Assembly (NCBI RefSeq): GCF_020171345.1
Contig: NZ_JAIUZM010000001.1
Coordinates: 682,001 to 746,000 of the forward strand
Reading direction: 5' to 3'
DNA from: Microbulbifer agarilyticus
GTDB taxonomy: Bacteria; Pseudomonadota; Gammaproteobacteria; Pseudomonadales; Cellvibrionaceae
DNA: 64,000 bases
The notes below the pieces were generated by a model. That model was not told the DNA's origin, searched no databases, and saw only the letters and a list, made by a program, of their open reading frames with translations. The translations under genes were made by a program, and so were the position numbers. Positions 44,769 through 53,655 of the stretch are shown here, in pieces (within the stretch, counting starts at the first letter, position 1; each line of letters begins with the position of its first letter).

Positions 44769-46106
44769 TTACATAGCCAGCTGTTTTTCCCGCTCCTGCT
44801 CTTTCTCTACGAAAGTAATCCATTGCTTGGCAAACTTCTCGGAACGCTTGTCTTTCAAAGCTTTCTTGAAGTTGGTCAGGGAAGCGTCGTACTTCTTCAA
44901 GTTGGCGTTAGCCATACCCAGCACAACATAGAGCTGGTCCGGGCGCTTGATATTGCCCTTCTTCAGCGCTTTAGCACCCATGTCCAGTGCTTGCTGATTC
45001 TTGTCCAGATCCAGGTAAATACCCGCTAAGCGCGAGTAGATATCACCCTTGTCAGACAAGCTCGCCGCCGCTTCCAGCTCCGGAATAGACTTTTGCAGCT
45101 CCTGAGCCATCTGGTAGGCCTGAGCCAGGGTTTCAAGGTTCTTGGAGGTACGCTTGATTTTCTTCTCGCGCATACCTTTGTCGATTACCTTGGCGCCCTT
45201 GTACGGCATCTCGGCACCCATGAAGAGGTAAGCCATGTTCAACAGCTCTTTCTCTTTCTGCAGGGCACCAGCAAGGTAGGCAGCCTCCATCATGTGAAGC
45301 ATATCGTCTTCACGCTTCAGCTCACCATACATGCCCGCCAGCTGCTTGTAGTACTCCCCTTTCGGGTAGTGCTTGACCAGCTCTTCCAGGATATTGGTCA
45401 CCTGCTTGTAGTCGTTCTTGTCGTAGTACAAGAAACGCTGCAGGCCGTACCAGTTTTCCTTGGGCACCTTGCCTTCTTTTTTGTACATGGACACCGCCTG
45501 ATTGATATCAGACAGCGCCTTGGCATTGTCACCCAGCTGGTAGTAAGCCTGGGAGCGCAGTGCGTAGGAGTCCGCGTTGACGTTATCCGCTACGTTGAAC
45601 CAGCGGTTCAGATAGCTGATTGCCTGCTTGTAGTCCTCGGTTACGAAGTACAGCTGGGCAATGGTCAGCAAGGTACCTACTTCCAGCGCTACCGGCAGGT
45701 TTTCTTCACCCTGCTCCAGCACTTTTTTGTAGTAGGAAATCGCCTGCGGGTACTTCTCCATGCTGTAGTAAACAAAGCCGTAGAAGTAGTACATCTGCGC
45801 GGTTTCGTAACCGTTCAGCTTGGACTTACCCGCTTCCATCTCACGCAGGGCGGCCAGAGCTGCCGTCCAGTTCTGCGCGTCCGCCGCTTCCTGAGCCTTG
45901 CCCAGGTACTTGAACGCGCTCTCGCGCATCGCCGGGGTCTTGCGAGTTTTCTTCTCGCTCTGCGCTTCCGCCTGGGCGAAAGACGCAGACACACCCACAG
46001 CCTCGAGCACGGTTACGCTAACCGCCGGCGCCAGGACCAGGGGCAGCGCTACGGACGTGCGCAGGACAAGCCGGGAAAGGCTCTTTGTCACGGTCGTCAT
46101 ATTCAT
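44769..46106 (-). CDS. TPR-repeat protein of the TonB2 operon
   Basis: 445-residue secreted or periplasmic protein; the start at 46106 has AGGGG about 7 bases upstream. A signal-peptide-like stretch (SLSRLVLRTSVALPLVLAPAVSVTVLEAVGVSASFA) precedes at least eight tetratricopeptide repeats, visible as AQMYYFYGFVYYSMEKYPQAISYYKKVLE, ISYLNRWF and similar; the later helices carry ALDMGAKALKKG. TPR proteins of this kind occur at the end of TonB2 operons, where they may stabilise the complex or link it to the wall. No catalytic motif is seen. Confidence 0.85.
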   Translation of the reverse strand: MNMTTVTKSLSRLVLRTSVALPLVLAPAVSVTVLEAVGVSASFAQAEAQSEKKTRKTPAMRESAFKYLGKAQEAADAQNWTAALAALREMEAGKSKLNGYETAQMYYFYGFVYYSMEKYPQAISYYKKVLEQGEENLPVALEVGTLLTIAQLYFVTEDYKQAISYLNRWFNVADNVNADSYALRSQAYYQLGDNAKALSDINQAVSMYKKEGKVPKENWYGLQRFLYYDKNDYKQVTNILEELVKHYPKGEYYKQLAGMYGELKREDDMLHMMEAAYLAGALQKEKELLNMAYLFMGAEMPYKGAKVIDKGMREKKIKRTSKNLETLAQAYQMAQELQKSIPELEAAASLSDKGDIYSRLAGIYLDLDKNQQALDMGAKALKKGNIKRPDQLYVVLGMANANLKKYDASLTNFKKALKDKRSEKFAKQWITFVEKEQEREKQLAM

Positions 46107-46118
46107 ATGCGTCCCCTA

Positions 46119-46742
46119 TTAGTTCTTGGCCAGGTTGAAGCTGATTTTGGTTTTTACACCAGGTACTTCAATCGGCTCGCCATCAACAACCCGCGGCTTG
46201 TACTTGTACTTCAGCGCAGACTTAACCGCAGCACTATTGAAAATAGTGGTGGGTTTACCGTCCAGGGTGAAAGCTTCCACAACACGTGGATCACGTACTG
46301 AACCGTTCTTGGTTACCGTGTACTCGACAACCACCCAGCCCTCAATGCCACGCTGAAGCGCGCGACGCGGGTACTGAGGCTGCACCTTTACGATCGGCAG
46401 GTAGTCACCTTCAGAAGCGAAGCCACCGATGCCACCCACCTTCAGGTTGGCGTTTGCCGCTGGTGCAGACATGTTCAGGGCATTGTCTACGTCCGGCTGG
46501 TCAAACTCCGGCTCCGGCATATCGGGCGGCGGCTGCTCCGGCTCGTCGGGCTTATCCGGCTTGCTGGTGTCGTATTGGGTTTCGATCTGGGTATCCGGCA
46601 TGACGACGTCGGCAACCTTGATTGGCTCTTCATCATCGGGAGCCTTCATGTTTGCTTCGATCAGCGCATGCATGGTGAAGATCAGGGCAAAAGTGGTGGC
46701 GACTGCCAATGCACCTGCCCCTAATAGTCTTACCGGGTTCAT
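46119..46742 (-). CDS. tonB: TonB2-type energy transducer
   Basis: 207 residues. N-terminal signal anchor (LLGAGALAVATTFALIFTMHAL), an acidic proline-rich spacer (DKPDEPEQPPPDMPEPE) and a C-terminal TonB domain (PIVKVQPQYPRRALQRGIEG, WVVVEYTVTKNGSVRDPRV, ALKYKYKPRVVDGEPIEVPG). The short length and lack of a long X-Pro spacer fit the TonB2 group used with TtpC. It lies six bases after exbD. Confidence 0.93.
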   Translation of the reverse strand: MNPVRLLGAGALAVATTFALIFTMHALIEANMKAPDDEEPIKVADVVMPDTQIETQYDTSKPDKPDEPEQPPPDMPEPEFDQPDVDNALNMSAPAANANLKVGGIGGFASEGDYLPIVKVQPQYPRRALQRGIEGWVVVEYTVTKNGSVRDPRVVEAFTLDGKPTTIFNSAAVKSALKYKYKPRVVDGEPIEVPGVKTKISFNLAKN

Positions 46743-46747
46743 AGCTG

Positions 46748-47149
46748 TTAACTCTTCTCTGTAGCGACCGACACTTTATCGATTCCGATTTTTCTGGCCG
46801 CATCCGCGATCAGGGCAACCTTCTCGATACTCGCCTTTTTATCGGGCTGAATCACCAACCACCCCTTGGGGTTTTCCGCGTAGAGCCGCTCAAGGGTGTT
46901 TTTCACCAGGCGGTCATCTACCTTCTCTTTGGCAATCCAGATTTCATTGTTGTCGTTAATCGCTACCAGAATAGAGGCGGCTCTGAGATCAGCGGTTGTC
47001 GCTTCCGGCTTAATTACATCGACACCCGGCTCCTTAATAAAGGTCGCGGTGACGATGAAGAAGATCAGCATGATAAACACCACGTCCAGCATGGGCGTGA
47101 GGTCAATCGCTTGCCCTTCCTCTTCAGCCGTATTCTTTTTTCTGCTCAT
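46748..47149 (-). CDS. exbD: ExbD biopolymer transport protein
   Basis: 133 residues from the ATG at 47149 (GAGAG 7 bases upstream; codons to 47167 are upstream extension). One membrane helix, DLTPMLDVVFIMLIFFIVTATF, carries the proton-pathway aspartate, followed by a periplasmic domain ending SIEKVALIADAARKIGIDKV. It pairs with ExbB to energise TonB. 145 bases separate it from exbB, an unusual gap for this operon, containing a weak hairpin (gtggtg/caccac) and no gene. Confidence 0.93.
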   Translation of the reverse strand: MSRKKNTAEEEGQAIDLTPMLDVVFIMLIFFIVTATFIKEPGVDVIKPEATTADLRAASILVAINDNNEIWIAKEKVDDRLVKNTLERLYAENPKGWLVIQPDKKASIEKVALIADAARKIGIDKVSVATEKS

Positions 47150-47294
47150 TGCAACTCTCTCTAGCAAAATGCTAATAGCGAGATTTGGCCCGGAGCTTCC
47201 ATCGCACTAAGTACAGATGAAAGCTCACTTGTTGGCTAAACCTTCTTGGCTGCCAGAGCAGTTTTCACCACCCCGGCGACGCTATCGTGGTGCC

Positions 47295-47822
47295 TTAGTG
47301 ATCCATCGTCAGATGGTCTTCCAGCAGCTGGGTTTCACGCTCAGCGGTACGAGTGATATAGGTATTAGCAAACACCCCAGATAGTGCGGTTACCATGCCG
47401 GCCATCGTCGGGATGGTCGCCATGGATACGCCACTGGCCATTTGCTTCGCATCACCACCGCCGGTAATCGCGAGAACTTCGAACACATTGATCATGCCCC
47501 AAACGGTACCCAGCAGGCCGAACAACGGCGCCAGGGCAACACAGGTCTGAATCATGTCCATATTGCTCTGAATCTTCTCGGAAACCTGAGAAATCAGCGA
47601 ATAACGGATCTGGTGGGCATTCCAGGATTTACGCTCGGGGCGCGCTTCCCAGGTATCCACAGCACCCTGTACATCACTCTTCAGGCTACCTTTGAAGTAG
47701 AAGAACCGCTCGAAAATCAGCGTCCACATGAAGAAGGTCAGGCCGGCGATCAGGAGTAGTACTGGCCCGCCCGACGCCATAAAGGCGTTGACGGCGGCCC
47801 ATGCGTCATTCAATGCGTGCAT
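47295..47822 (-). CDS. exbB: ExbB/TolQ-type proton channel (ExbB2)
   Basis: 175 residues with three membrane helices: GGPVLLLIAGLTFFMWTLIFERFFYFKG, then a long cytoplasmic loop, and the conserved channel helices CVALAPLFGLLGTVWGMINVFEV and TIPTMAGMVTALSGVFANTYI. GAGGCGGC precedes the ATG at 47822. Forms the proton channel with ExbD and TonB. It lies 14 bases after the TtpC-like gene. Confidence 0.93.
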   Translation of the reverse strand: MHALNDAWAAVNAFMASGGPVLLLIAGLTFFMWTLIFERFFYFKGSLKSDVQGAVDTWEARPERKSWNAHQIRYSLISQVSEKIQSNMDMIQTCVALAPLFGLLGTVWGMINVFEVLAITGGGDAKQMASGVSMATIPTMAGMVTALSGVFANTYITRTAERETQLLEDHLTMDH

Positions 47823-47836
47823 GTTGCCGCCTCCTC

Positions 47837-49207
47837 TTATTTACGCTCAGCGTTTTCTGCAACGATACCGGCACTGCGCTCGTCCAGGATGTGCAGGATA
47901 CGCTTGGCGCGGCCGTTCACGATGGTGTGCAGCAATACAGTTGGGATCGCAACACACAGACCCAGAACGGTGGTTATCAGAGCACCAGAAATACCGCCAG
48001 CCATTGCTTTTGGATCGCCCGCACCGAAGATGGTGATCGCCTGGAAGGTAATGATCATACCAACAACGGTACCCAGCAGACCCAGCAGCGGGGCTACCAT
48101 GGCAATGATTTTCAGCAGGTTCAGGCCGGATTCGATGGCCGGACGCTCTTTCAGCACCGCTTCTTCCATCTTCAGTTCCAGAGTTTCACCGTCGATACCT
48201 TTGTTCTCTTCCGCTACGGACAGAACACGACCCAGCGGGTTGTTGGTGTTCGGAGTAGAGGAACGCAGCTGGGCATTAACCTTAGCATTTACGCCAGACA
48301 GTACGATCAGACGCCAGATAGCCAGCAGCACTGCAAACACACCAACAGAGGTAATGATGTAGCCAACCGGGCCACCCTGGTGCCAGCGCTCAACCATGCT
48401 CGGGCTTGCAATCAGTGCTTTCAGCAGGGAACCGCCGGTAGGGCCGGTGGGATCAACACCGAACGGAGAGAAACCACTGGTGGCGCTCTGCAGATCAGAA
48501 GCCATGCTCTGGAACTTGCCGTCTGGCTGGCGAATCAGTTCGGCCAGCTTCTGGTTGTCGTTCATTTCCAGGTACTTGCCGTTGGAAACAATGTTGAAGT
48601 TACCAACACGTACAACTTCCTGATCAACCTGTTCACCTGCCGGCAGGATCACGGTGGTGTTGAACTTAACAACCTTGCCCGCTTCCACGGTCTCGCGCTG
48701 CATTTCATACCACAGACGCTCGATTTCCTGGATGGTAGGCAGCTTGGTCGCGGAGTTCATTTTGTCGATCAACTGATCGAGGAACTCGGCACGGCCCGGA
48801 TACTGTGCAGAAACCAGGGAGGTTTGCATGTTTGCACGCAGGTCGCCCGCGGTGGAGGTCAGGTGGCCGAACAGCTCTTTCAGGGAGCCCAGACGTTCGT
48901 CCAGCTGCTGACGCTTCTGCTGAACCAGCAGCTCCTGCTCTTCATACTTCTTTTCCAGCGCCGCAGAGCGGGCTTCTTCAGAAGTACGAGTGTTCTCAGC
49001 CTGACGCAGCAGAGAGCCCTGGTTGGCTTTCTGGCGACGGAAGTCGGCTTCGCGCTTCTTGTGCTCGGCAGATTCCGCAACCTTGGAGCTCTGTACCATC
49101 TTCAGCAGCTGGTCCAGGTTAGAAGCTTTGTCCTGTGCAACAGCAGAAACGCTGAACAGGCCAGCGGCTGCAACCGCTAGTACGCGTTTGGCGATAGAGG
49201 TTTTCAT
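47837..49207 (-). CDS. TtpC-like MotA/TolQ/ExbB proton-channel family protein
   Basis: 456-residue protein. A signal peptide (cleavage near AVAQ at 25) is followed by a periplasmic coiled-coil-rich domain (repeated Glu/Gln/Arg heptads to about residue 120) and a mixed region, then a C-terminal ExbB domain (VGVFAVLLAIWRLIVLSGVN, then IAMVAPLLGLLGTVVGMIITFQAI and GALITTVLGLCVAIPTVLLHTIV). This is the TtpC architecture of Vibrio TonB2 systems, where it is essential for TonB2 function. Its ATG overlaps the DUF3450 stop (ATGA). Confidence 0.9.
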   Translation of the reverse strand: MKTSIAKRVLAVAAAGLFSVSAVAQDKASNLDQLLKMVQSSKVAESAEHKKREADFRRQKANQGSLLRQAENTRTSEEARSAALEKKYEEQELLVQQKRQQLDERLGSLKELFGHLTSTAGDLRANMQTSLVSAQYPGRAEFLDQLIDKMNSATKLPTIQEIERLWYEMQRETVEAGKVVKFNTTVILPAGEQVDQEVVRVGNFNIVSNGKYLEMNDNQKLAELIRQPDGKFQSMASDLQSATSGFSPFGVDPTGPTGGSLLKALIASPSMVERWHQGGPVGYIITSVGVFAVLLAIWRLIVLSGVNAKVNAQLRSSTPNTNNPLGRVLSVAEENKGIDGETLELKMEEAVLKERPAIESGLNLLKIIAMVAPLLGLLGTVVGMIITFQAITIFGAGDPKAMAGGISGALITTVLGLCVAIPTVLLHTIVNGRAKRILHILDERSAGIVAENAERK

Positions 49208-49986
49208 TGTGCAGCCTCCGGAGCCGGAATCGGCATAGTCATGATTTCTTGAGTGGCCTGTTTCTTGGCGATTTTCAGACCCTGCATGATCGCGCGGCGG
49301 TAGTCGCCGGAATCAATCTCAACCCAAGCTTTCTGCTCTTTGTCGTAGGCCAGGGAGATTTTGGAGTCCGTAGTCTGAGCTACCAGAGCAATACGACCGA
49401 TCTGCAGTACGTTTACTTCGCGGTCCTGACCGTTCACGTTCAGGGTATCGCCGTAGCTGTCGATCTTACGCGCGTATTCGGATTCGAAGTTGTACAGTTC
49501 CAGTACCTGACGGAATTTCTCCGCTACAGTGATATCGGAACGGTCCATATTATTCTTAACCGCTGCCAGGTTGGCTTTACGATCAGCCAGCTTGAACGGT
49601 GCGTCCAGTTCGATGAACTGCTCCAGACCGTCCAGCATACGCAGGATCAGCGGCTGGATCTGACGCTCAATAACGGTTACCTGATCGATGGACTCGTCGA
49701 GGTCCTTGATCACGGTCAGCTGGTTAGCCAGCTGCTTTTCGAGCTGACGGTTGTATACACGCAGACCGTCAATCTCTTTGTTCACAACTTTGAACTGCTG
49801 AAGCAGGTCAGAGGTTTCCTGAGCGATCTTGTCGATGCGCTTTTGAGATGCAGTTGCGGCGGCAGTTTTCTGCTGGCCAACCTTAAGAACGGTGTCGATT
49901 GTATCCGCAGTGGCTACGCTACCGTACAGTGCGCCGGCAGACAGCGCAGTGGTCAGCGCCACAGCCATGAATCGCTTGGTTTTCAT
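49204..49986 (-). CDS. DUF3450 periplasmic protein of the TonB2 operon
   Basis: 260 residues from the ATG at 49986 (GGGGGG upstream). A signal peptide ending near YGSVATAD precedes a long coiled coil (ASQKRIDKIAQETSDLLQQF, then VVNKEIDGLRVYNRQLEKQL) and a globular C-terminal part with the family's VNGQDREVNVLQIGRIALVA and WVEIDSGDYRRAIMQGLKIA. DUF3450 genes are regularly the first in TonB2/TtpC operons; the protein is needed or helpful in Vibrio TonB2 activity by reported genetics. Four-base overlap with the next gene. Confidence 0.9.
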   Translation of the reverse strand: MKTKRFMAVALTTALSAGALYGSVATADTIDTVLKVGQQKTAAATASQKRIDKIAQETSDLLQQFKVVNKEIDGLRVYNRQLEKQLANQLTVIKDLDESIDQVTVIERQIQPLILRMLDGLEQFIELDAPFKLADRKANLAAVKNNMDRSDITVAEKFRQVLELYNFESEYARKIDSYGDTLNVNGQDREVNVLQIGRIALVAQTTDSKISLAYDKEQKAWVEIDSGDYRRAIMQGLKIAKKQATQEIMTMPIPAPEAAQ

Positions 49987-50259
49987 TAGACCCCCCAGTG
50001 GGTTCAATATTTCACAACATGGTCGCGATGGATTAGCTGCCACAACGCGGTAGTTTATTGGTTTGAAGACAGCTAAGAGCCGCACATTGTAAACAGCCGA
50101 TTTGATTATTCAAATGCCGATTGACTACGTCGAGCCGCCTGTGTAGCACGGTAACACCCGGGTAACACCCGCGGGTCTGATGCACACATTTGCAGCCACT
50201 CACACTGTGCAACATTTGACCAAATCTACCCGAAAGTATGTTTTTTGGTCAAATCGTAT
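49987..50259. promoter_or_regulatory. Intergenic region upstream of the TonB2 operon and downstream of folA
   Basis: 273 bases with no gene. It holds an 11-base tandem repeat, ggtaacacccg twice (50150-50160, 50161-50171), and a perfect 11-bp inverted repeat, atttgaccaaa at 50214-50224 and tttggtcaaat at 50244-50254. The operon promoter must lie here; I could not place hexamers confidently. Confidence 0.4.
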
Positions 50260-50778
50260 TTAAATAAACCTGTCGTACTGGACTAAGCAGTAGTTGTATT
50301 CATCCCGTTCCGAGGCCGGGTAACAGTCCCGCGAGGCCTCTTTCCAGGTTTTGTCGATATCCGGGAAAAATGCGTCCCCGTCGACGTCAGCATCCACTTC
50401 CGTCACATACAGGCGTTGGGCAAGCGGCAGGGCCTGGCGGTAAATCTCAGCCCCACCGATGACCATCAGTTCAGTCACCCCCGCCTGCTGCGCGGCGGCA
50501 TCCGCGAGGGTGATCGCAGCTTCCAGCGAAGAAACCACCTCCACACCGTCAGCGCGCCACGCACTATTGCGGGTGATCACGATATTCTGCCGACCGGGCA
50601 GCGGACGCCCGATGGATTCAAAGGTCTTGCGCCCCATCACCACTGGCTTGCCCAGGGTGGTGCGCTTGAAAAACTGCAGGTCCCCGGAGATACGCCACGG
50701 CAGGGTATTCTCGCGGCCGATAGCGCCATTGCGCGCCATTGCCACGATCATGGCAATGGGCGTCTTGGACGCCCCCAT
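50260..50778 (-). CDS. folA: Dihydrofolate reductase
   Basis: Reduces dihydrofolate to tetrahydrofolate with NADPH. 172 residues. Family motifs are IAMIVAMARNGAIGRENTLPW, FFKRTTLGKPVVMGRKTFESIGRPLPGR, IGGAEIYRQALPLAQRLYVTEVD and the final DEYNYCLVQYDR. The ATG at 50778 overlaps the thyA stop (TGATG), so the two are translationally coupled; a GTG one codon earlier is in frame. The thyA-folA order keeps methylene-tetrahydrofolate use and dihydrofolate recycling together. Confidence 0.96.
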   Translation of the reverse strand: MGASKTPIAMIVAMARNGAIGRENTLPWRISGDLQFFKRTTLGKPVVMGRKTFESIGRPLPGRQNIVITRNSAWRADGVEVVSSLEAAITLADAAAQQAGVTELMVIGGAEIYRQALPLAQRLYVTEVDADVDGDAFFPDIDKTWKEASRDCYPASERDEYNYCLVQYDRFI

Positions 50779-51611
50779 CACACCGCCACCGGCGCGGGAA
50801 TATGCGGATAGGCCTCGTAGCCCTTCAGCTCAAAGTCCTCAAAACGGAACTCGAACAGGTCCTTCACCGCGGGATTCAGCACCATTTGCGGCTTGGGCAG
50901 GGGCTGACGGGAAAGCTGCTCCTCCACCTGCTGCATATGGTTGGAATACAGGTGCGCATCGCCAAAAGTGTGAACAAAGTCACCGGGCTGCAGGCCACAA
51001 ACCTGTGCCAGCATCAGCGTAAGCAGGCTATAGGAGGCAATATTGAACGGTACCCCGAGGAAAATATCGGCACTGCGCTGGTACAGCTGGCAGGACAACT
51101 TGCCGTCCGCCACATAGAACTGGAACAGGGCGTGACAGGGTGCCAGCGCCATTTTTCCGGCCGCCGCATTGGCGCTGGGTGACACGCCCTCATCCGGTAA
51201 ATCGGAGGGGTTCCAGGCGCTGACGATCAGGCGACGGGAGTCCGGACGGGTCTTTAGTTGCTGCACCAGATCCTTGATCTGGTCGATATGCCGCCCGTCC
51301 GCGGTCGGCCAGGAGCGCCACTGGTAGCCGTATACCGGTCCCAGATCACCCTCTTCGGTGGCCCATTCGTCCCAAATACGCACCCCATTGTCCTTCAGGT
51401 AACCGATATTGGTATCGCCTTTCAGGAACCACAGCAGCTCGTGAATGATGGAGCGCAGGTGGCACTTCTTGGTGGTGACCAGCGGAAAACCTTCCGCCAG
51501 ATCAAAGCGCATCTGATAGCCGAAAACACTGCGGGTGCCGGTACCGGTACGGTCGCTCTTCAGCGTGCCGTTGTCGCGCACATGGCGCATCAATTCGAGA
51601 TATTGTTTCAT
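50778..51611 (-). CDS. thyA: Thymidylate synthase
   Basis: Converts dUMP to dTMP with methylene-tetrahydrofolate. 277 residues. Recognisable blocks are [42 protein letters not shown], the catalytic-cysteine block [36 protein letters not shown] and [14 protein letters not shown]. Length is longer than E. coli ThyA by about 13, in the middle ([12 protein letters not shown]). Overlaps folA and follows lgt on the same strand. Confidence 0.97.
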   Translation of the reverse strand: MKQYLELMRHVRDNGTLKSDRTGTGTRSVFGYQMRFDLAEGFPLVTTKKCHLRSIIHELLWFLKGDTNIGYLKDNGVRIWDEWATEEGDLGPVYGYQWRSWPTADGRHIDQIKDLVQQLKTRPDSRRLIVSAWNPSDLPDEGVSPSANAAAGKMALAPCHALFQFYVADGKLSCQLYQRSADIFLGVPFNIASYSLLTLMLAQVCGLQPGDFVHTFGDAHLYSNHMQQVEEQLSRQPLPKPQMVLNPAVKDLFEFRFEDFELKGYEAYPHIPAPVAV

Positions 51612-51635
51612 CTAATTGCGTATTCTTGAAATCAC

Positions 51636-52520
51636 TTACTTGGCAGAGCTTCTTTTCAGTTTCGCGCTGCCTTTACTCTTTGCGCTGTCGCCCGTGGGCT
51701 TATTACCGCCATCCTCGTCCTGACCGCGCCCTTCCGGCAGCGGCTGGGTGCGGTAGCTCCACACCAGAATGAGGATACCGGCCACGATCATCGGCAGGCA
51801 CAACAGCTGGCCGCGCGTCATCCAACCGAACATCACCTCGATGCCGACATCCGGCTGGCGCACAAACTCGACTAGGAAGCGGAAAACGCCATACAGCAGA
51901 ATAAACAGGCCGCCGACCGCCAGGCGCGGACGCGGCTTGCTGGAATAGATCCACAACACCACAAACAGCACCAAGCCCTCGAGGAAGGCCTGGTAAAGCT
52001 GAGAAGGATGCCGCACCAGCAATTCCGGATCGTGGGGGAACACCATGCCCCAGGGCCCATCGGTCTCACGCCCCCACAACTCCTGGCCGATAAAGTTGCC
52101 AAGACGCCCCAGACCGAGGCCTATCGGAACCAATGGGGCGACAAAGTCGATCAGCGCCGGGAAGGTGGTACCGATCTTGCGCGCATAAATAGTGGCCGCC
52201 AGCATCACACCGATCAGCCCGCCGTGGAAGCTCATCCCCCCTTCCCACACCTTGAACAGGCTGAGCGGATGGGCCAGCAACTCGCTGAAGTTGTAAAAGA
52301 ACATGTATCCGAGGCGGCCACCGACCACTACACCGATGGCGCAGAACAGGATCAGATCCTCAACCTCAGACTTGATCACCGGCGACCAGGGTTTCTGCGC
52401 CCGGCGCATGGCCAGCCACCAGGCCGCAGCGAAGCCGGCAAGGTACATCAGGCCATACCAGTGAATCTTGAGTGGCCCAATGGCCACCGCAACGGGATCT
52501 ATCTCGGGGTACGTCAGCAT
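51636..52520 (-). CDS. lgt: Prolipoprotein diacylglyceryl transferase
   Basis: Inner-membrane enzyme that transfers diacylglycerol to the lipobox cysteine of prolipoproteins. 294 residues with about seven membrane helices. The Lgt signature GRLGNFIGQELWGRETDGPWGM contains the conserved Arg, Asn and Glu residues; HPSQLYQAFLEGLVLF and YPEIDPVAVAIGPLKIHWYGLMY are also characteristic. A basic C-terminal tail (KPTGDSAKSKGSAKLKRSSAK) extends past the usual end. The product would act on the many lipoproteins of this window. The NRDE gene is divergent. Confidence 0.96.
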   Translation of the reverse strand: MLTYPEIDPVAVAIGPLKIHWYGLMYLAGFAAAWWLAMRRAQKPWSPVIKSEVEDLILFCAIGVVVGGRLGYMFFYNFSELLAHPLSLFKVWEGGMSFHGGLIGVMLAATIYARKIGTTFPALIDFVAPLVPIGLGLGRLGNFIGQELWGRETDGPWGMVFPHDPELLVRHPSQLYQAFLEGLVLFVVLWIYSSKPRPRLAVGGLFILLYGVFRFLVEFVRQPDVGIEVMFGWMTRGQLLCLPMIVAGILILVWSYRTQPLPEGRGQDEDGGNKPTGDSAKSKGSAKLKRSSAK

Positions 52521-52610
52521 GCTGAAACCGCGGTTATGGAAAGTGGGCGTTATTATGGTTGGAAACCCGTTGCCAGTAAAAGCCCGGGATTATCCCGGAG
52601 AAGAATTTCC

Positions 52611-53450
52611 ATGTGCCTACTACTGATCGCCTACCGCCAACACCCCCAGTTTCCGTTCCTTGTGCTGGCCAACCGGGATGAATTCTATGCCCGTGCCACG
52701 GAAGCCGCGGGGCCTTGGCATGACCAACCGATCACCGCCGGTCGCGATCTTGAGGCCGGTGGGACCTGGCTCGGGGTCGCACCGAACGGAAGGGTCGCCG
52801 CAGTCACCAATATGCGCGAACCTCATGTGCCGGAGCCGTCCGACGCACTGTCTCGCGGAGAGATTCCGGTCAATTTTTTGACTGGTGAACAGACACCCAG
52901 CGCCTTCGCTCAGGGCATTGAGGGATCGCGCTACCGGGGCTTCAACTCTCTGCTGTTCGATGCCCGCCGGCTCAGCGACGACCATAACCCGGCACTGGTA
53001 TGCGCCGGCAATCGCCACCAGCCCTTTGCGATTACCGCAGGAGTGCATGGAATTTCCAATGGCGCACCAGATTCCCCCTGGCCCAAGGTCATTCATGGTT
53101 GCACTGCGCTGTCCAAGCTCACCGCGGAACTGCCCAACACACTGGATGAAAACAGCTTTGTGACCCCGGCGCTGAATCTGCTGGCCGACACGCGCCGGGC
53201 ACCAGTTGATGAGCTACCCGATACCGGTGTGGGCGAAGCCCTGGAAAGTGCGCTGTCGTCAATTTTCGTGCGTATTCTCGATGGCGATGCACCACCCGGG
53301 ACACCGCTGTCGACGGGCTACGGTACTCGCGTCAGCTCGCTGGTCGCGGTGGATCGGGACGGCGGCATCCAGTTTTGGGAACAGGGCTACGAAAATGGTC
53401 AGCGCAGTGGTGCCACGCGCCATTTTCGCCTGAATCTACCTGCCTGCTAA
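52611..53450 (+). CDS. NRDE (TANGO2-like) family protein
   Basis: 279 residues from the ATG at 52611; the frame is open far upstream on the strand opposite lgt, but those codons have no family sequence. The family's namesake motif NRDE appears in FPFLVLANRDEFYARATEAAG near the N-terminus, with AGRDLEAGGTWLGVAPNGRVA, YRGFNSLLFDARRL, and GISNGAPDSPWPKV. The fold is an Ntn-hydrolase-like NRDE domain. Its biochemical role is not established. It lies 90 bases from lgt, divergent. Confidence 0.88.
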   Translation: MCLLLIAYRQHPQFPFLVLANRDEFYARATEAAGPWHDQPITAGRDLEAGGTWLGVAPNGRVAAVTNMREPHVPEPSDALSRGEIPVNFLTGEQTPSAFAQGIEGSRYRGFNSLLFDARRLSDDHNPALVCAGNRHQPFAITAGVHGISNGAPDSPWPKVIHGCTALSKLTAELPNTLDENSFVTPALNLLADTRRAPVDELPDTGVGEALESALSSIFVRILDGDAPPGTPLSTGYGTRVSSLVAVDRDGGIQFWEQGYENGQRSGATRHFRLNLPAC

Positions 53451-53631
53451 GGCCACAATCCGCATCGCGCCAGCGACACAAGATTAAATGAATCTAACGC
53501 CAAGCAAATTTCGCATTTGTTGCCATACTTAAGTGCACAGGCAGGCGGACGTTGAGATACGCGCAAGTCGTTCTCTCGATTCGCTTTAATAAAAGGAAGG
53601 TCGCGCGGGATGCTCGACTAAGGTGCGCTGA

Positions 53632-53655
53632 CGGTGAACGCTTTCACCGGTTTTT
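53632..53655 (+). terminator. Terminator or attenuator 95 bases before the first L,D-transpeptidase gene
   Basis: Stem cggtgaa/ttcaccg (53632-53638, 53643-53649) with a CGCT loop, followed by GTTTTT. It lies 181 bases after the NRDE stop. The distance makes it either a late terminator for NRDE or an attenuator for the ldt cluster. A short open frame, MNDRAPASAL at 53687-53719, follows, with GGGAAGG just upstream of its ATG. Confidence 0.55.

Noticed and set aside
45093-46301. 402-codon plus-strand frame over the TPR and TonB genes
   Set aside because: Antisense shadow of a TPR protein; the real strand has repeats, signal sequence and ribosome-binding site.
47801-49180. 459-codon plus-strand frame opposite the TtpC-like gene
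   Set aside because: Shadow frame rich in Gln, Arg and Val with no domain pattern, while the minus strand encodes a recognisable ExbB-family protein.
52008-52610. Upstream extension of the NRDE gene through lgt
   Set aside because: The frame stays open by chance opposite lgt; family sequence and start are at 52611.
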